A stretch of 37,485 nt of DNA from Chthoniobacteraceae bacterium. Lineage in GTDB: Bacteria; Verrucomicrobiota; Verrucomicrobiia; Chthoniobacterales; Chthoniobacteraceae. A model generated the notes under the pieces. It searched no databases. It was not told where the DNA came from and saw only the letters and a program-made list of their open reading frames with translations. Of this stretch, positions 16,857-23,461 are shown piece by piece; positions within the stretch are counted from its first letter, which is position 1, and every line of letters begins with the position of its first letter. The translations under genes and the position numbers were made by a program. The DNA is taken from the NCBI GenBank assembly GCA_947448395.1, contig CANFNA010000011.1:1-37485 (forward strand), read 5' to 3'.

Positions 16857-17371
16857 AAAGGGCAACTGTTTCTCGGCGGAATCGGTTGGGGTTTACCCTC
16901 TTGGAGATCTCCATGGCGGTCATGATCGGTCTCATGATGCTGTCTTTAGCCCTTCCGAGCATGCGCGGTTTATTTGGGGAGCAGCGCTTGAGGGACCGTA
17001 TGGGAGAGTTTGAAGGGGTGGTTGTACGGGCATCTGCGTTGGCGCGGAGTTCGAATCAAGAGGTCCGTTTGCGATGGGTTAAGCTGGAGAAGGACAAGCA
17101 AGGGTTGTGGATGGGGACGACTGATGGGAGTGTTCAAGAGGAGGGAGGGGCTGAGAATGGGGTGGTTTTGGACATTGCGAAGGATGAGAAGATTCAACTG
17201 CGGCGTTTAGCCGCGAGAAAAGGAGTCGAAGCGCCTGCGGAGTGGTGTTTTTGGCCGAACGGGATTCGAGAGCCGGTGGAAGTGTCTTATGAGGGTCCCG
17301 CTGGAGAGTGGGCATTGCGGTTTGGGGCGCTGCTTCCCGATCCGGAGGTTCTGGTGATGCGCCCGAAGTAA
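16853..17371 (+). CDS. Type II secretion pseudopilin, GspH-like
   Basis: A 172-residue protein starting at TTG 16853 within the YkgJ stop. A short basic leader ends with 'RRNRLG', followed by a class III prepilin sequence 'FTLLEISMAVMIG' with Gly at -1, Phe at +1 and Glu at +5, then a hydrophobic helix to about residue 45. The globular part ends with strands 'WALRFGALLPDPEVLV'. Length and the position before I, J and K genes point to the minor pseudopilin GspH (FimT-like), inserted in the inner membrane and processed by a prepilin peptidase not found in this window. Confidence 0.75.
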   Translation: MKRATVSRRNRLGFTLLEISMAVMIGLMMLSLALPSMRGLFGEQRLRDRMGEFEGVVVRASALARSSNQEVRLRWVKLEKDKQGLWMGTTDGSVQEEGGAENGVVLDIAKDEKIQLRRLAARKGVEAPAEWCFWPNGIREPVEVSYEGPAGEWALRFGALLPDPEVLVMRPK

Positions 17372-17390
17372 GTCGCGAGAAAATTTCCCT

Positions 17391-17819
17391 ATGCGAAGAC
17401 GTTTTCAACAGGAAGGGATGGGAGCCAAGGGACAGCGGGCGTTTGTTCTGCTGGAGGCGATGCTTGCGACGGCGGTGTTTGTTCTGGCGGTCCTTTCGTT
17501 GGCTCGTTGCGTGGAGGCGGGATTACAGGCGGGGGGTGCTCAGCGGGATGATGCGCGAGCAAATCGTGCCCTGATGAATTGCATGCGGGAGTTGCAGGCA
17601 GGGTCGTTGCCTTACGCTGACAACGCTCAGGGGACGGATTTGAAGGGGGAATTTCAGGGGATGCGGATGAAGCAGTCGGTGTTGCCGTTAGAGTTGGTGG
17701 ACCAAAACAATTTGAAAGTGGAGGGGATGTTGTCTGTGGTGCTGACGGTCACGTGGATGAACGGGAGTGTTGGGGCGTCTAAAGAACTCAAATTTTATGC
17801 TTACCCGATTGGCCTGTAA
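17391..17819 (+). CDS. Type II secretion pseudopilin, GspI-like
   Basis: A 142-residue protein starting at ATG 17391, 19 nt after the previous gene. The N-terminal prepilin-like segment is 'GQRAFVLLEAMLATAVF': Glu at +5 is present, but the residue before the cleavage site is Ala rather than Gly. The remaining about 100 residues resemble the small GspI globular domain, with gene order H-I-J-K as in classical gsp operons. The stop lies inside the next gene, whose ATG is at 17797, giving a 23-nt overlap. Confidence 0.7.
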   Translation: MRRRFQQEGMGAKGQRAFVLLEAMLATAVFVLAVLSLARCVEAGLQAGGAQRDDARANRALMNCMRELQAGSLPYADNAQGTDLKGEFQGMRMKQSVLPLELVDQNNLKVEGMLSVVLTVTWMNGSVGASKELKFYAYPIGL

Positions 17820-18453
17820 CCGAGTTGGCCGAAGGGCGTCAGCAACTCGGCTTTGTGCGGGGTTTACTCTGTTGGAGGTAATGGTCGGTGTGGGGGTTTT
17901 GGCGATGCTGGTTTTTTCGATTTACCGGTTGGTTGGGACTCAATTGATGGCCTTGCAGGTCTCGAGGGCTTCCCAAGTGGAGGGGGCGGTTCACGACGGG
18001 TTAGTGCGATATCTTCAGAAGGTTTTTCAATCGATCCCTCCAAAACAGTCCAATGTGATGGTGGGAATTCCCCATCTGGTGGGGGCGGCGCCGGCTGACG
18101 AGTTGCAGTGGCTGGCGCGTTCAGGACCATCACTACTCACCTCTGCGGTGACGGATGATGATTACTGGCTGACTTTGACGGTTCAAAGTGCGAGTGCGCC
18201 GGCTCGAGGACAAGAGCTCGGGATTCGCCGGCGGATTCTGTCTGAGCCTGATAATCAGTATGAGTGGATTCCCTTGATTCCGGACGTTGCTGCTTTGGAA
18301 TTTCGCTATTTTCACCCAGCGTTGGCGGTTTGGGTCGATCGATGGGAGGATGCAAACGCTCGACCTTCCTTGGTGAGGATGAAGTTATGGCGTCGGGCGA
18401 GTGATCAACCTTACGAGGTCGTATTTTCTGTGCCATCTTCCAAGGTGCAGTGA
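17797..18453 (+). CDS. Type II secretion pseudopilin, GspJ-like
   Basis: A 218-residue protein read from ATG 17797; an in-frame GTG at 17767 is possible but lies deeper inside gspI. The leader ends 'RLCAG' before the mature N-terminus 'FTLLEVMVGVGVLAML', a textbook prepilin cleavage site with Glu at +5. The globular region, with 'VAALEFRYFHPALAVWVDRWED', matches the GspJ pattern of a late strand with aromatic residues before 'PSLVRMKLW'. GspJ binds GspI and GspK at the tip of the pseudopilus. It lies in the middle of the gsp operon. Confidence 0.78.
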   Translation: MLTRLACNRVGRRASATRLCAGFTLLEVMVGVGVLAMLVFSIYRLVGTQLMALQVSRASQVEGAVHDGLVRYLQKVFQSIPPKQSNVMVGIPHLVGAAPADELQWLARSGPSLLTSAVTDDDYWLTLTVQSASAPARGQELGIRRRILSEPDNQYEWIPLIPDVAALEFRYFHPALAVWVDRWEDANARPSLVRMKLWRRASDQPYEVVFSVPSSKVQ

Positions 18454-18457
18454 TCCC

Positions 18458-19423
18458 ATGAATGGTTCTACCCCGATCTTCAGTCTCTTAGGTTGCCGCC
18501 GGTCTCAGGGAATCGGTCTGGGGCAAATGTTGGGATCGCGATCAGGGTCGGCGCTTTTGGCGGTATTTTGGGCGATTGTCGTCCTGTCGATGGCGATTGG
18601 GGGTTGGTTTGTTTGGTTGCAAGAGAGGGTGAAGGTGCATGGCGAACAGGCGCGTGCGGCCGAGGCACTGGCGATGGCTTATTCGGGGGTTGCGATGGCC
18701 TTGAATCCGCAAGTGGATCGTTACAGCTCATTATTGACCACGGAGGTGGCGCCGAACCTTGGGTTTCGTGTTCAGGTGGAAGGCGAAGGGGGGCGGTTGA
18801 ACATTCCTTTTCTTCTGACGGGTGAGGACCCTCGGAGGATTCAATTTTTTAAGCACTGGCTAGAATTTGTCATTGGGGTTTCTGGGAACGATATTGATCG
18901 GATGGTGGACTGTTTATTGGACTACGTGGACGCGGATAATCTCCCTCGACTGAATGGGCAAGAGGACCGGGGTGAGTACCATCCGGCGAATCGGATGATC
19001 ATGGATTTGGATGAATTGAAGCGTGTGGCTGGGGTGGAGGCCTTGATGCAATATCCTGGTTGGAAGGACTTATTGACGATGGACAGTGGGGGGCAGATGG
19101 ATCTGATGGAGGCTCCTGAGGAGGTTTTAAATATCCTCCCGGGGTTGAGCCCCGCGGACGTCATGAGATGGGTTCAGGTGCGAGCGGGACCGGATGGGGT
19201 TTTACACACGCAGGATGATCCGAAGTTTACGGGGATGGATCAGGTCCGATCTGCGATGGGCATGGATGTAAAAAAATGGGAGTTATTGAAGCACTTGGCG
19301 ACGGTGAACGACCGGACGGTTCGGATTAAAAGCGAGGGTTATTCTGGAAAAGTCGTTCGACAAGTGCAGGTGGTTGTAAGAAAAGGCGGAGGTACGCCGC
19401 AGATACGCTCTTGGATCGAATGA
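18458..19423 (+). CDS. Type II secretion minor pseudopilin, GspK-like
   Basis: A 321-residue protein starting at ATG 18458, 4 nt after gspJ. The N-terminus has 'GSRSGSALLAVFWAIVVLSMAI': a Gly-Ser cleavage context and a hydrophobic helix without Glu at +5, as is normal for GspK. The large globular domain contains 'DYVDADNLPRLNGQED' (the GspK metal-loop region) and a helix-hairpin-helix-like 'APEEVLNILPGLSPADV'. GspK caps the pseudopilus tip. The stop overlaps the GspL-like start by 4 nt. Confidence 0.82.
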   Translation: MNGSTPIFSLLGCRRSQGIGLGQMLGSRSGSALLAVFWAIVVLSMAIGGWFVWLQERVKVHGEQARAAEALAMAYSGVAMALNPQVDRYSSLLTTEVAPNLGFRVQVEGEGGRLNIPFLLTGEDPRRIQFFKHWLEFVIGVSGNDIDRMVDCLLDYVDADNLPRLNGQEDRGEYHPANRMIMDLDELKRVAGVEALMQYPGWKDLLTMDSGGQMDLMEAPEEVLNILPGLSPADVMRWVQVRAGPDGVLHTQDDPKFTGMDQVRSAMGMDVKKWELLKHLATVNDRTVRIKSEGYSGKVVRQVQVVVRKGGGTPQIRSWIE

Positions 19424-20673
19424 AACCCCGCCGCAGTGGAACTATAGCCAGCCTTTTGCCAGCACCGGACGGTTGGCGTCTTCGTGAAGGGGATCAGGAG
19501 GTTGCAGGGAGTGATGTTGGGGGATTGTGTGGGGAGTTGTCTTCTGGGGTCCGCGTGGAGGTCCTTTTGCCTTCTGCTGCGCTTGTGTTGGAGCGTTTTC
19601 AGCTACCGGAGGCCCCTCGTGAGGATCTTGTTGCGATGGCGCAGCTTCAGCTTGAAAAATTGCTTCCCTACGCCTCAGAGGAGTTTGTCTTTGATTTGCA
19701 AGAGATCGGCAAGCACGGGGAGGATCAGGTTGAAGTGCTTGCTTTGAGCGTGAGTATGGCGGCCTTGGATGCTTGTTGCGGGCCGCTGCGGAGGAATGGG
19801 CGCGGGCCGGTGCGGTTGGGGGTTTACGCAAACCAACTCGCGATGGGGCTTGCTGGAGAGCCGGGGGTGGTTCTCATGGTATGGATGGAGTTTGAGCGGC
19901 CTTTTGTTGCGCTGGTTGAGAAAGGGCGTCTGTTGTGGATGGAAGGATTACCTTCGGTGGATGCGGCTTTAGCGGAGTTGGAAATTTCGCGGGCGCTGAT
20001 TGGGGCGGAATTGTCTGGAGTTGGGGTGGAGATTTCGCGCGCGGTGGTGGCGGTGCAAATTCCGGGTTGGATTCAGGCGGTGAGCAAGGTGGTGCCGGGT
20101 ATTCCGGTTGAAGAAAGGGGGCTGGAAGCTGCCACCGAGATCGAGGGAAGTTGGATGCCTGCGTTGTGGATTGAGGAGGAGGCGACGCGTTCGCGCGGTG
20201 TGTTTCTTTGGGAGCGCTTACAATGGGTGGGACTCGCTTATTTGCTGGTGTTGACGCTCGCGTTTGGTTGGTTGGCACTTCAGAAGGCGGGTCTCAAGCG
20301 CTTGGACGCTCAGTTAGCCCAGCTGCAACCGGAGGTAGAGGCTTCGAAAGCTAGTCAAAATCGATGGATCCAACTGCAGCCTGCAGCCGATCCGGGTCGA
20401 TTTATGGTGGAGATACTCAATTCGATCCAAAGTGCGGTTGGCCCGGCGGATGTTAAAATTACCGAATTCAAAATGGGCGTGCGTGAATTTTCGATTTCGG
20501 GCGAGGCGAGTTCGTTGGCAGAAGCCATTGAGTATTCGAGCCGTCTGAAAAAGGACCCGGCTCTGTTTGGATTTCAGCTGCAGTCTCCTAATCCCAATAT
20601 TCTTCCTAATGAGAGGGCGCAGTTCCGCATAACGGCAAAATCGGAGTCGGTTGCTCCATCTCCTCGCCGATGA
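19420..20673 (+). CDS. Type II secretion inner-membrane platform protein, GspL/PilN-like
   Basis: A 417-residue protein; ATG 19420 overlaps the gspK stop (ATGA), preferred to the TTG at 19411. The N-terminal about 250 residues resemble the cytoplasmic actin-like domain of GspL/PilM ('LPSAALVLERFQLPEAPRED', 'LQLEKLLPYASEEFVFD'). A single transmembrane helix follows at about 272-292 ('LAYLLVLTLAFGWLALQ'), then a coiled coil and a small PilN-like periplasmic ferredoxin-fold domain. GspL links the cytoplasmic GspE ATPase to GspM. The sequence is divergent and the assignment leans on order and topology. Confidence 0.7.
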   Translation: MKPRRSGTIASLLPAPDGWRLREGDQEVAGSDVGGLCGELSSGVRVEVLLPSAALVLERFQLPEAPREDLVAMAQLQLEKLLPYASEEFVFDLQEIGKHGEDQVEVLALSVSMAALDACCGPLRRNGRGPVRLGVYANQLAMGLAGEPGVVLMVWMEFERPFVALVEKGRLLWMEGLPSVDAALAELEISRALIGAELSGVGVEISRAVVAVQIPGWIQAVSKVVPGIPVEERGLEAATEIEGSWMPALWIEEEATRSRGVFLWERLQWVGLAYLLVLTLAFGWLALQKAGLKRLDAQLAQLQPEVEASKASQNRWIQLQPAADPGRFMVEILNSIQSAVGPADVKITEFKMGVREFSISGEASSLAEAIEYSSRLKKDPALFGFQLQSPNPNILPNERAQFRITAKSESVAPSPRR

Positions 20674-21203
20674 ATTTTCAAAAGTTATCTCCGAGTGAAC
20701 GTCGATTGGTCGCGATTTTCGGATTTTTAATCGCGGTTCTCCTGAATTTCGTTTTGGTGAAGTTCTTTTTGAAAAACCGCTCTGAGATCGCTGAGTTAAT
20801 GGCTCAAAAATCGGCCCAAGTTGTCGCCATGAAAGCGCTTTCGGAGAAGGCATCTTTCTGGAAGGAGCGGAGTGAGTGGATGAGGACTGCTCAGCCCAGA
20901 ATTGAGAGTGAGGCTTCTGCGGGCAATCTGCTGCTGAACTTTTTGAAGGAAAACTCGGCTAAAAATGGGCTCACCTTCTCCAAGCAACAACTCGTCGCAG
21001 CTCGTTCGGACTCTGGATTCACCTCGATCCCAGTGAAGTTTGAGCTGAAGGGAAGTTGGAAGGGCCTTTGCCAGTTCCTCATCGATTTGCAGGCTCCGGA
21101 TCGTTTTCTGGTGGTCCAAGATGCAACCCTCCGCGTGGACTCGGCAGACGCGACCATGATGCTCGGAGATTTTACCATCGCTAAATGGTTCGCTACCCGT
21201 TGA
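20670..21203 (+). CDS. Type II secretion protein, GspM/PilO-like
   Basis: A 177-residue protein, start overlapping the previous stop (ATGA). A short cytoplasmic N-terminus 'MNFQKLSPSERRLV' is followed by one transmembrane helix (about 14-34), a coiled-coil stretch (about 35-80), and a periplasmic ferredoxin-like domain with 'FELKGSWKGLCQFLIDLQ' and 'FLVVQDATLRV'. These are the features of GspM and PilO, the partner of GspL/PilN. Its position after the GspL-like gene supports this. Confidence 0.72.
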   Translation: MNFQKLSPSERRLVAIFGFLIAVLLNFVLVKFFLKNRSEIAELMAQKSAQVVAMKALSEKASFWKERSEWMRTAQPRIESEASAGNLLLNFLKENSAKNGLTFSKQQLVAARSDSGFTSIPVKFELKGSWKGLCQFLIDLQAPDRFLVVQDATLRVDSADATMMLGDFTIAKWFATR

Positions 21204-21207
21204 CCTG

Positions 21208-21927
21208 ATGAAACTAACCCGACTGCCTCGAATATTTCCTGTGGCTTCAGTAGCTGGACTATTAGCTCTAGGCTCGGTGGCGTTGTTCGGGATCTCTAGT
21301 TCTTCGACGGATGAGGCGGCTCCAGTTCCTCAGACTATGCCGCCGGATCGTTACGCGGCGCTTATGGAAAAATCGCCGTTTGCGGTTTCCACCGCGGTTC
21401 CCGAGCCCGCAGCGCCAGCTGAAAGTTTTGCGTCCAATTGGATTGTTACAGGACTGTCCAAAAGCCGAGGCGCAGATGGGACCCCTGTGTACACTGCTTT
21501 TATTCGGTCTCGGGACCTTTCGACGCGAAAAGTTTTGAGTAGTGACCGACCCGATGAGGATGGCGTGACACTGGTGTCTGTTGAGGAGGCGGCGATAGCG
21601 ACCAAAGCGGTTGTATTCGTCAAAAAGGGTTCGGAAACGGCTAAGGTAGAGTTTGATCAAGCGACGGTGTCTGCGAGTTTGGCGACATCCTCACCAGGTG
21701 CTCCGGGCGCTCCGCCCAATGCCTCTGCAAGACCCTCTGGGGCGCCACAGTCTCCGTCTGTACCATCTTCAAGCTCGACTAAGCCGGCTGCTAACCGGTC
21801 TGCCATTCCCAGACCTGGATCCAGTTCTATTCCTCGTCCTAGCGCTTCCACGCCAGGACAGCCTGGTGCAGCCCCTGCTTCCACCACTCCGCGTCGGGTG
21901 CGGACTGTGGAGGAGCCTCCCCAATAG
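21208..21927 (+). CDS. Membrane-anchored protein, possibly GspC/PilP-like, with Ser/Pro-rich tail
   Basis: A 239-residue protein starting 4 nt after the GspM-like gene. There is an N-terminal transmembrane helix (about 11-31) and a domain (about 45-155) with 'EKSPFAVS' and 'SNWIVTGLSKSRGADGTPVYTAFIRSR', loosely like the 'L.G' homology-region strand of GspC/PilP. The last about 80 residues are low-complexity Ser, Pro, Ala and Gly. I cannot assign a family firmly; position and topology suggest the periplasmic link between inner platform and outer-membrane secretin. It is the last gene before a convergent rpe. Confidence 0.5.
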   Translation: MKLTRLPRIFPVASVAGLLALGSVALFGISSSSTDEAAPVPQTMPPDRYAALMEKSPFAVSTAVPEPAAPAESFASNWIVTGLSKSRGADGTPVYTAFIRSRDLSTRKVLSSDRPDEDGVTLVSVEEAAIATKAVVFVKKGSETAKVEFDQATVSASLATSSPGAPGAPPNASARPSGAPQSPSVPSSSSTKPAANRSAIPRPGSSSIPRPSASTPGQPGAAPASTTPRRVRTVEEPPQ

Positions 21928-21983
21928 CGGACGGGTTTTGTAAGCGCTAAAGATGGGACGCTTTCGAGTGCGAGCCTAGATCC

Positions 21984-22643
21984 TCAGAATCTGGGCAGGT
22001 TCCGAAGTTGACTGATAGCGGACTTCATGTCTGGCGCGCGGAAAACGGAGGTTCCTGCAACCAAAGTATCGGCCCCTGATTCCACACAGAGGGCGCCTGT
22101 TTGTAAGGTGACTCCTCCGTCCACTTGGATTCGATAATCCAGTCCTTGGTCTTGGCGGGCTTTTTGGGCTGAGCGAACTTTTTCGAGCATCGCGGTGAGG
22201 AACGGTTGCCCTCCAAACCCAGGTTCCACGGTCATCACTAGCAGGAGATCGATGTAAGGAAGGAAGGGGAGCATCGACTCGAATGGGGTCTTTGGACGCA
22301 AGGAGAGACCGCAGGAAATTCCGGCTTGGCGAATCGCCTTGAGCGTTGCGAGCACATCGCAGTCGGCTTCGACGTGGATGGTGATATTGCGGGAGTTTTG
22401 GATGAACCTGGGAAAATAGTGGTCTGGGCGGGTCACCATCAGGTGGGTATCCAGCGGAACTTTAGCAACTTGAGCGGCTGCGTCGACGAAGGCAGGTCCA
22501 AAGGAGATGTTGTCCACGAAATGACCGTCCATGATGTCCATGTGAAGCCAATCGGCTCCGGCGTCTTGGGCACGATCAACTTCTGAATGGAGTCGGCCAA
22601 AATCGCAGGCAAGAATGGAGGGAGCGACAAGGATGGAGTGCAT
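21984..22643 (-). CDS. rpe: Ribulose-phosphate 3-epimerase
   Basis: A 219-residue protein read from ATG 22643, which places 'ILVAPSILACDFGRL' at the N-terminus as in the family; the frame is open upstream to 22712 but that extension is not conserved. Metal and active-site motifs of the TIM barrel are all present: 'WLHMDIMDGHFV', 'DTHLMV', 'ITIHVEA', 'VMTVEPGFGGQPF', 'QVDGGV' and 'VAGTSVF'. It interconverts ribulose-5-phosphate and xylulose-5-phosphate in the pentose phosphate or Calvin pathway, in the cytosol. It is a single gene, convergent with the secretion operon. Confidence 0.95.
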   Translation of the reverse strand: MHSILVAPSILACDFGRLHSEVDRAQDAGADWLHMDIMDGHFVDNISFGPAFVDAAAQVAKVPLDTHLMVTRPDHYFPRFIQNSRNITIHVEADCDVLATLKAIRQAGISCGLSLRPKTPFESMLPFLPYIDLLLVMTVEPGFGGQPFLTAMLEKVRSAQKARQDQGLDYRIQVDGGVTLQTGALCVESGADTLVAGTSVFRAPDMKSAISQLRNLPRF

Positions 22644-22774
22644 GGTAGGAAAGGATTCGGGAGGTTCTGGCCGGAGCCCTCCAGTGACGAGTCGAAAATC
22701 TAATGAGAGCAAGCGATTGTCCTTCTGAAAGGGCTCAAGAAATTAGGAGACCAAGACTCAGGTCGCAAAAACAG

Positions 22775-22804
22775 TTGCCTGATTGATCCGCGGGCTACTA
22801 TAAA
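22775..22804 (+). promoter_or_regulatory. Sigma-70-like promoter for tRNA-Asn
   Basis: TTGCCT at 22775-22780 and TATAAA at 22799-22804, separated by 18 nt, lie 27 nt before the tRNA. This is a plausible -35/-10 pair for the tRNA gene, judged by eye. Confidence 0.55.
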
Positions 22805-22830
22805 CATCCCTCTGATTTTGCGGGGTACCT

Positions 22831-22905
22831 TCCTGAGTAGCTCAGTGGTAGAGCAATCGGCTGTTAACCGATCGGTCGTAGGTTCGAATCCTACCTCAGG
22901 AGCCA
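22831..22905 (+). tRNA. tRNA-Asn (anticodon GTT)
   Basis: A complete cloverleaf can be drawn: acceptor arms 22831-22837 and 22895-22901 pair perfectly, D-arm GCTC/GAGC, anticodon stem ATCGG/CCGAT around loop CTGTTAA with anticodon GTT at 22863-22865, T-arm GTAGG/CCTAC around TTCGAAT. Discriminator G is at 22902, and CCA is encoded at 22903-22905. The gene marks the left side of the island that follows; no copy of its 3' end was seen elsewhere in the window. Confidence 0.97.
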
Positions 22906-22912
22906 GCCTCCC

Positions 22913-22932
22913 GGCGCTGTAATCACAGCGCC
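22913..22932 (+). terminator. Hairpin after tRNA-Asn, probable terminator
   Basis: GGCGCTGT (22913-22920), a 4-nt loop, and ACAGCGCC (22925-22932) make a perfect 8-bp GC-rich stem 8 nt past the tRNA CCA, followed by a weakly T-rich stretch (CCTTTAGTTT). This suits termination of the tRNA transcript. Confidence 0.6.
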
Positions 22933-23283
22933 CCTTTAGTTTACAGACGCTCCACTTCGAGCGCTCTCCTCTAAAGTAAAACAAAATCAAAGGGTTGCGA
23001 GGATTTGTGGTTCCCGCTCGTCTGTCTCCGTTTTCGCCTTCAGAGCCCGGATTCGCCCGAAAATTGCAGCTTTTGTCGCCCTCTCTTCGCCCGCCTCTCT
23101 CCACTCTCTGTTTCGGGCGCTTTTGGTTAACGGCCAAAAGCAACGTGGGGTCGTGCTTTCGGGGCTTCGAAAATCTTCCTATTCGGCCCCTTTCCGGATT
23201 TCTAATCAGCTCAAATTGATGCAGGATCGCACAGTATGGGGAATCGTTCTCTAATAGATTGCTGCACACTTGAGGGAGAGGGT
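22933..23283. other. Apparently non-coding spacer at the tRNA/island junction
   Basis: I see no convincing gene in these 350 bases on either strand. The only clear structure is an inverted repeat, GCTTTTGG at 23119-23126 and its complement at 23134-23141, with a 7-nt loop. A GAGGGAGAG ribosome-binding-like stretch (about 23273-23281) sits just before the ribbon-helix-helix remnant. The stretch probably spans the chromosome/island boundary, but the exact junction cannot be placed. Confidence 0.4.
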
Positions 23284-23419
23284 GTGGACCGGATCACGCT
23301 CGTCCTTTCTTCAGAGGACGAGGCTGCGGTATGGCCACAAGCGCCCCAGCATCGCTTGGGTCATCCGGGACGCCATCACTCGGTATCTCTCAGAAGAGTC
23401 GAAAAAATCAGAGGGGTAA
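23284..23419 (+). pseudogene. Frameshifted ribbon-helix-helix (CopG/Arc-like) gene remnant
   Basis: Two reading frames together look like one small DNA-binding protein. From GTG 23284 the frame reads 'VDRITLVLSSEDEAA', the usual start of a ribbon-helix-helix beta strand and first helix. From 23330, one frame over, it reads 'YGHKRPSIAWVIRDAITRYL' and ends at TAA 23417-23419, the usual second helix and tail of CopG-type proteins. The junction at about 23328-23330 changes frame and appears to lack a few residues of the loop. A GAGGGAGAG ribosome-binding-like stretch precedes it. It may be a decayed regulator or antitoxin of the RM operon that starts 43 nt downstream. A sequencing error is possible, but the missing residues argue for a real deletion. 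Confidence 0.6.
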
Positions 23420-23442
23420 CCCCGTAGATGACTTACCCTCTG
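23409..23442 (+). promoter_or_regulatory. Inverted repeat upstream of hsdM1
   Basis: CAGAGGGGTAA (23409-23419) and TTACCCTCTG (23433-23442) are complementary with one bulged G, around a 13-nt loop. The left arm contains the stop codon of the regulator remnant, and the right arm ends 19 nt before the hsdM1 ATG. With no T-tract it is better explained as an operator or 5' leader structure than as a terminator. Confidence 0.4.
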
Positions 23443-23461
23443 ACCGCAATTCTCATCCCAA

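Noticed and set aside
22885-22905. tRNA 3' end as attachment site of a tyrosine-integrase island
   Set aside because: No second copy of the tRNA end was found to the right, and no tyrosine recombinase is present; the recombinase is of the serine type.
22700-23269. A 189-codon minus-strand frame with an 'EVGFEPTTDRLTADCSTTEL' segment
   Set aside because: That segment is the antisense translation of the tRNA-Asn gene, a well-known false protein in databases; the rest has no coding character.
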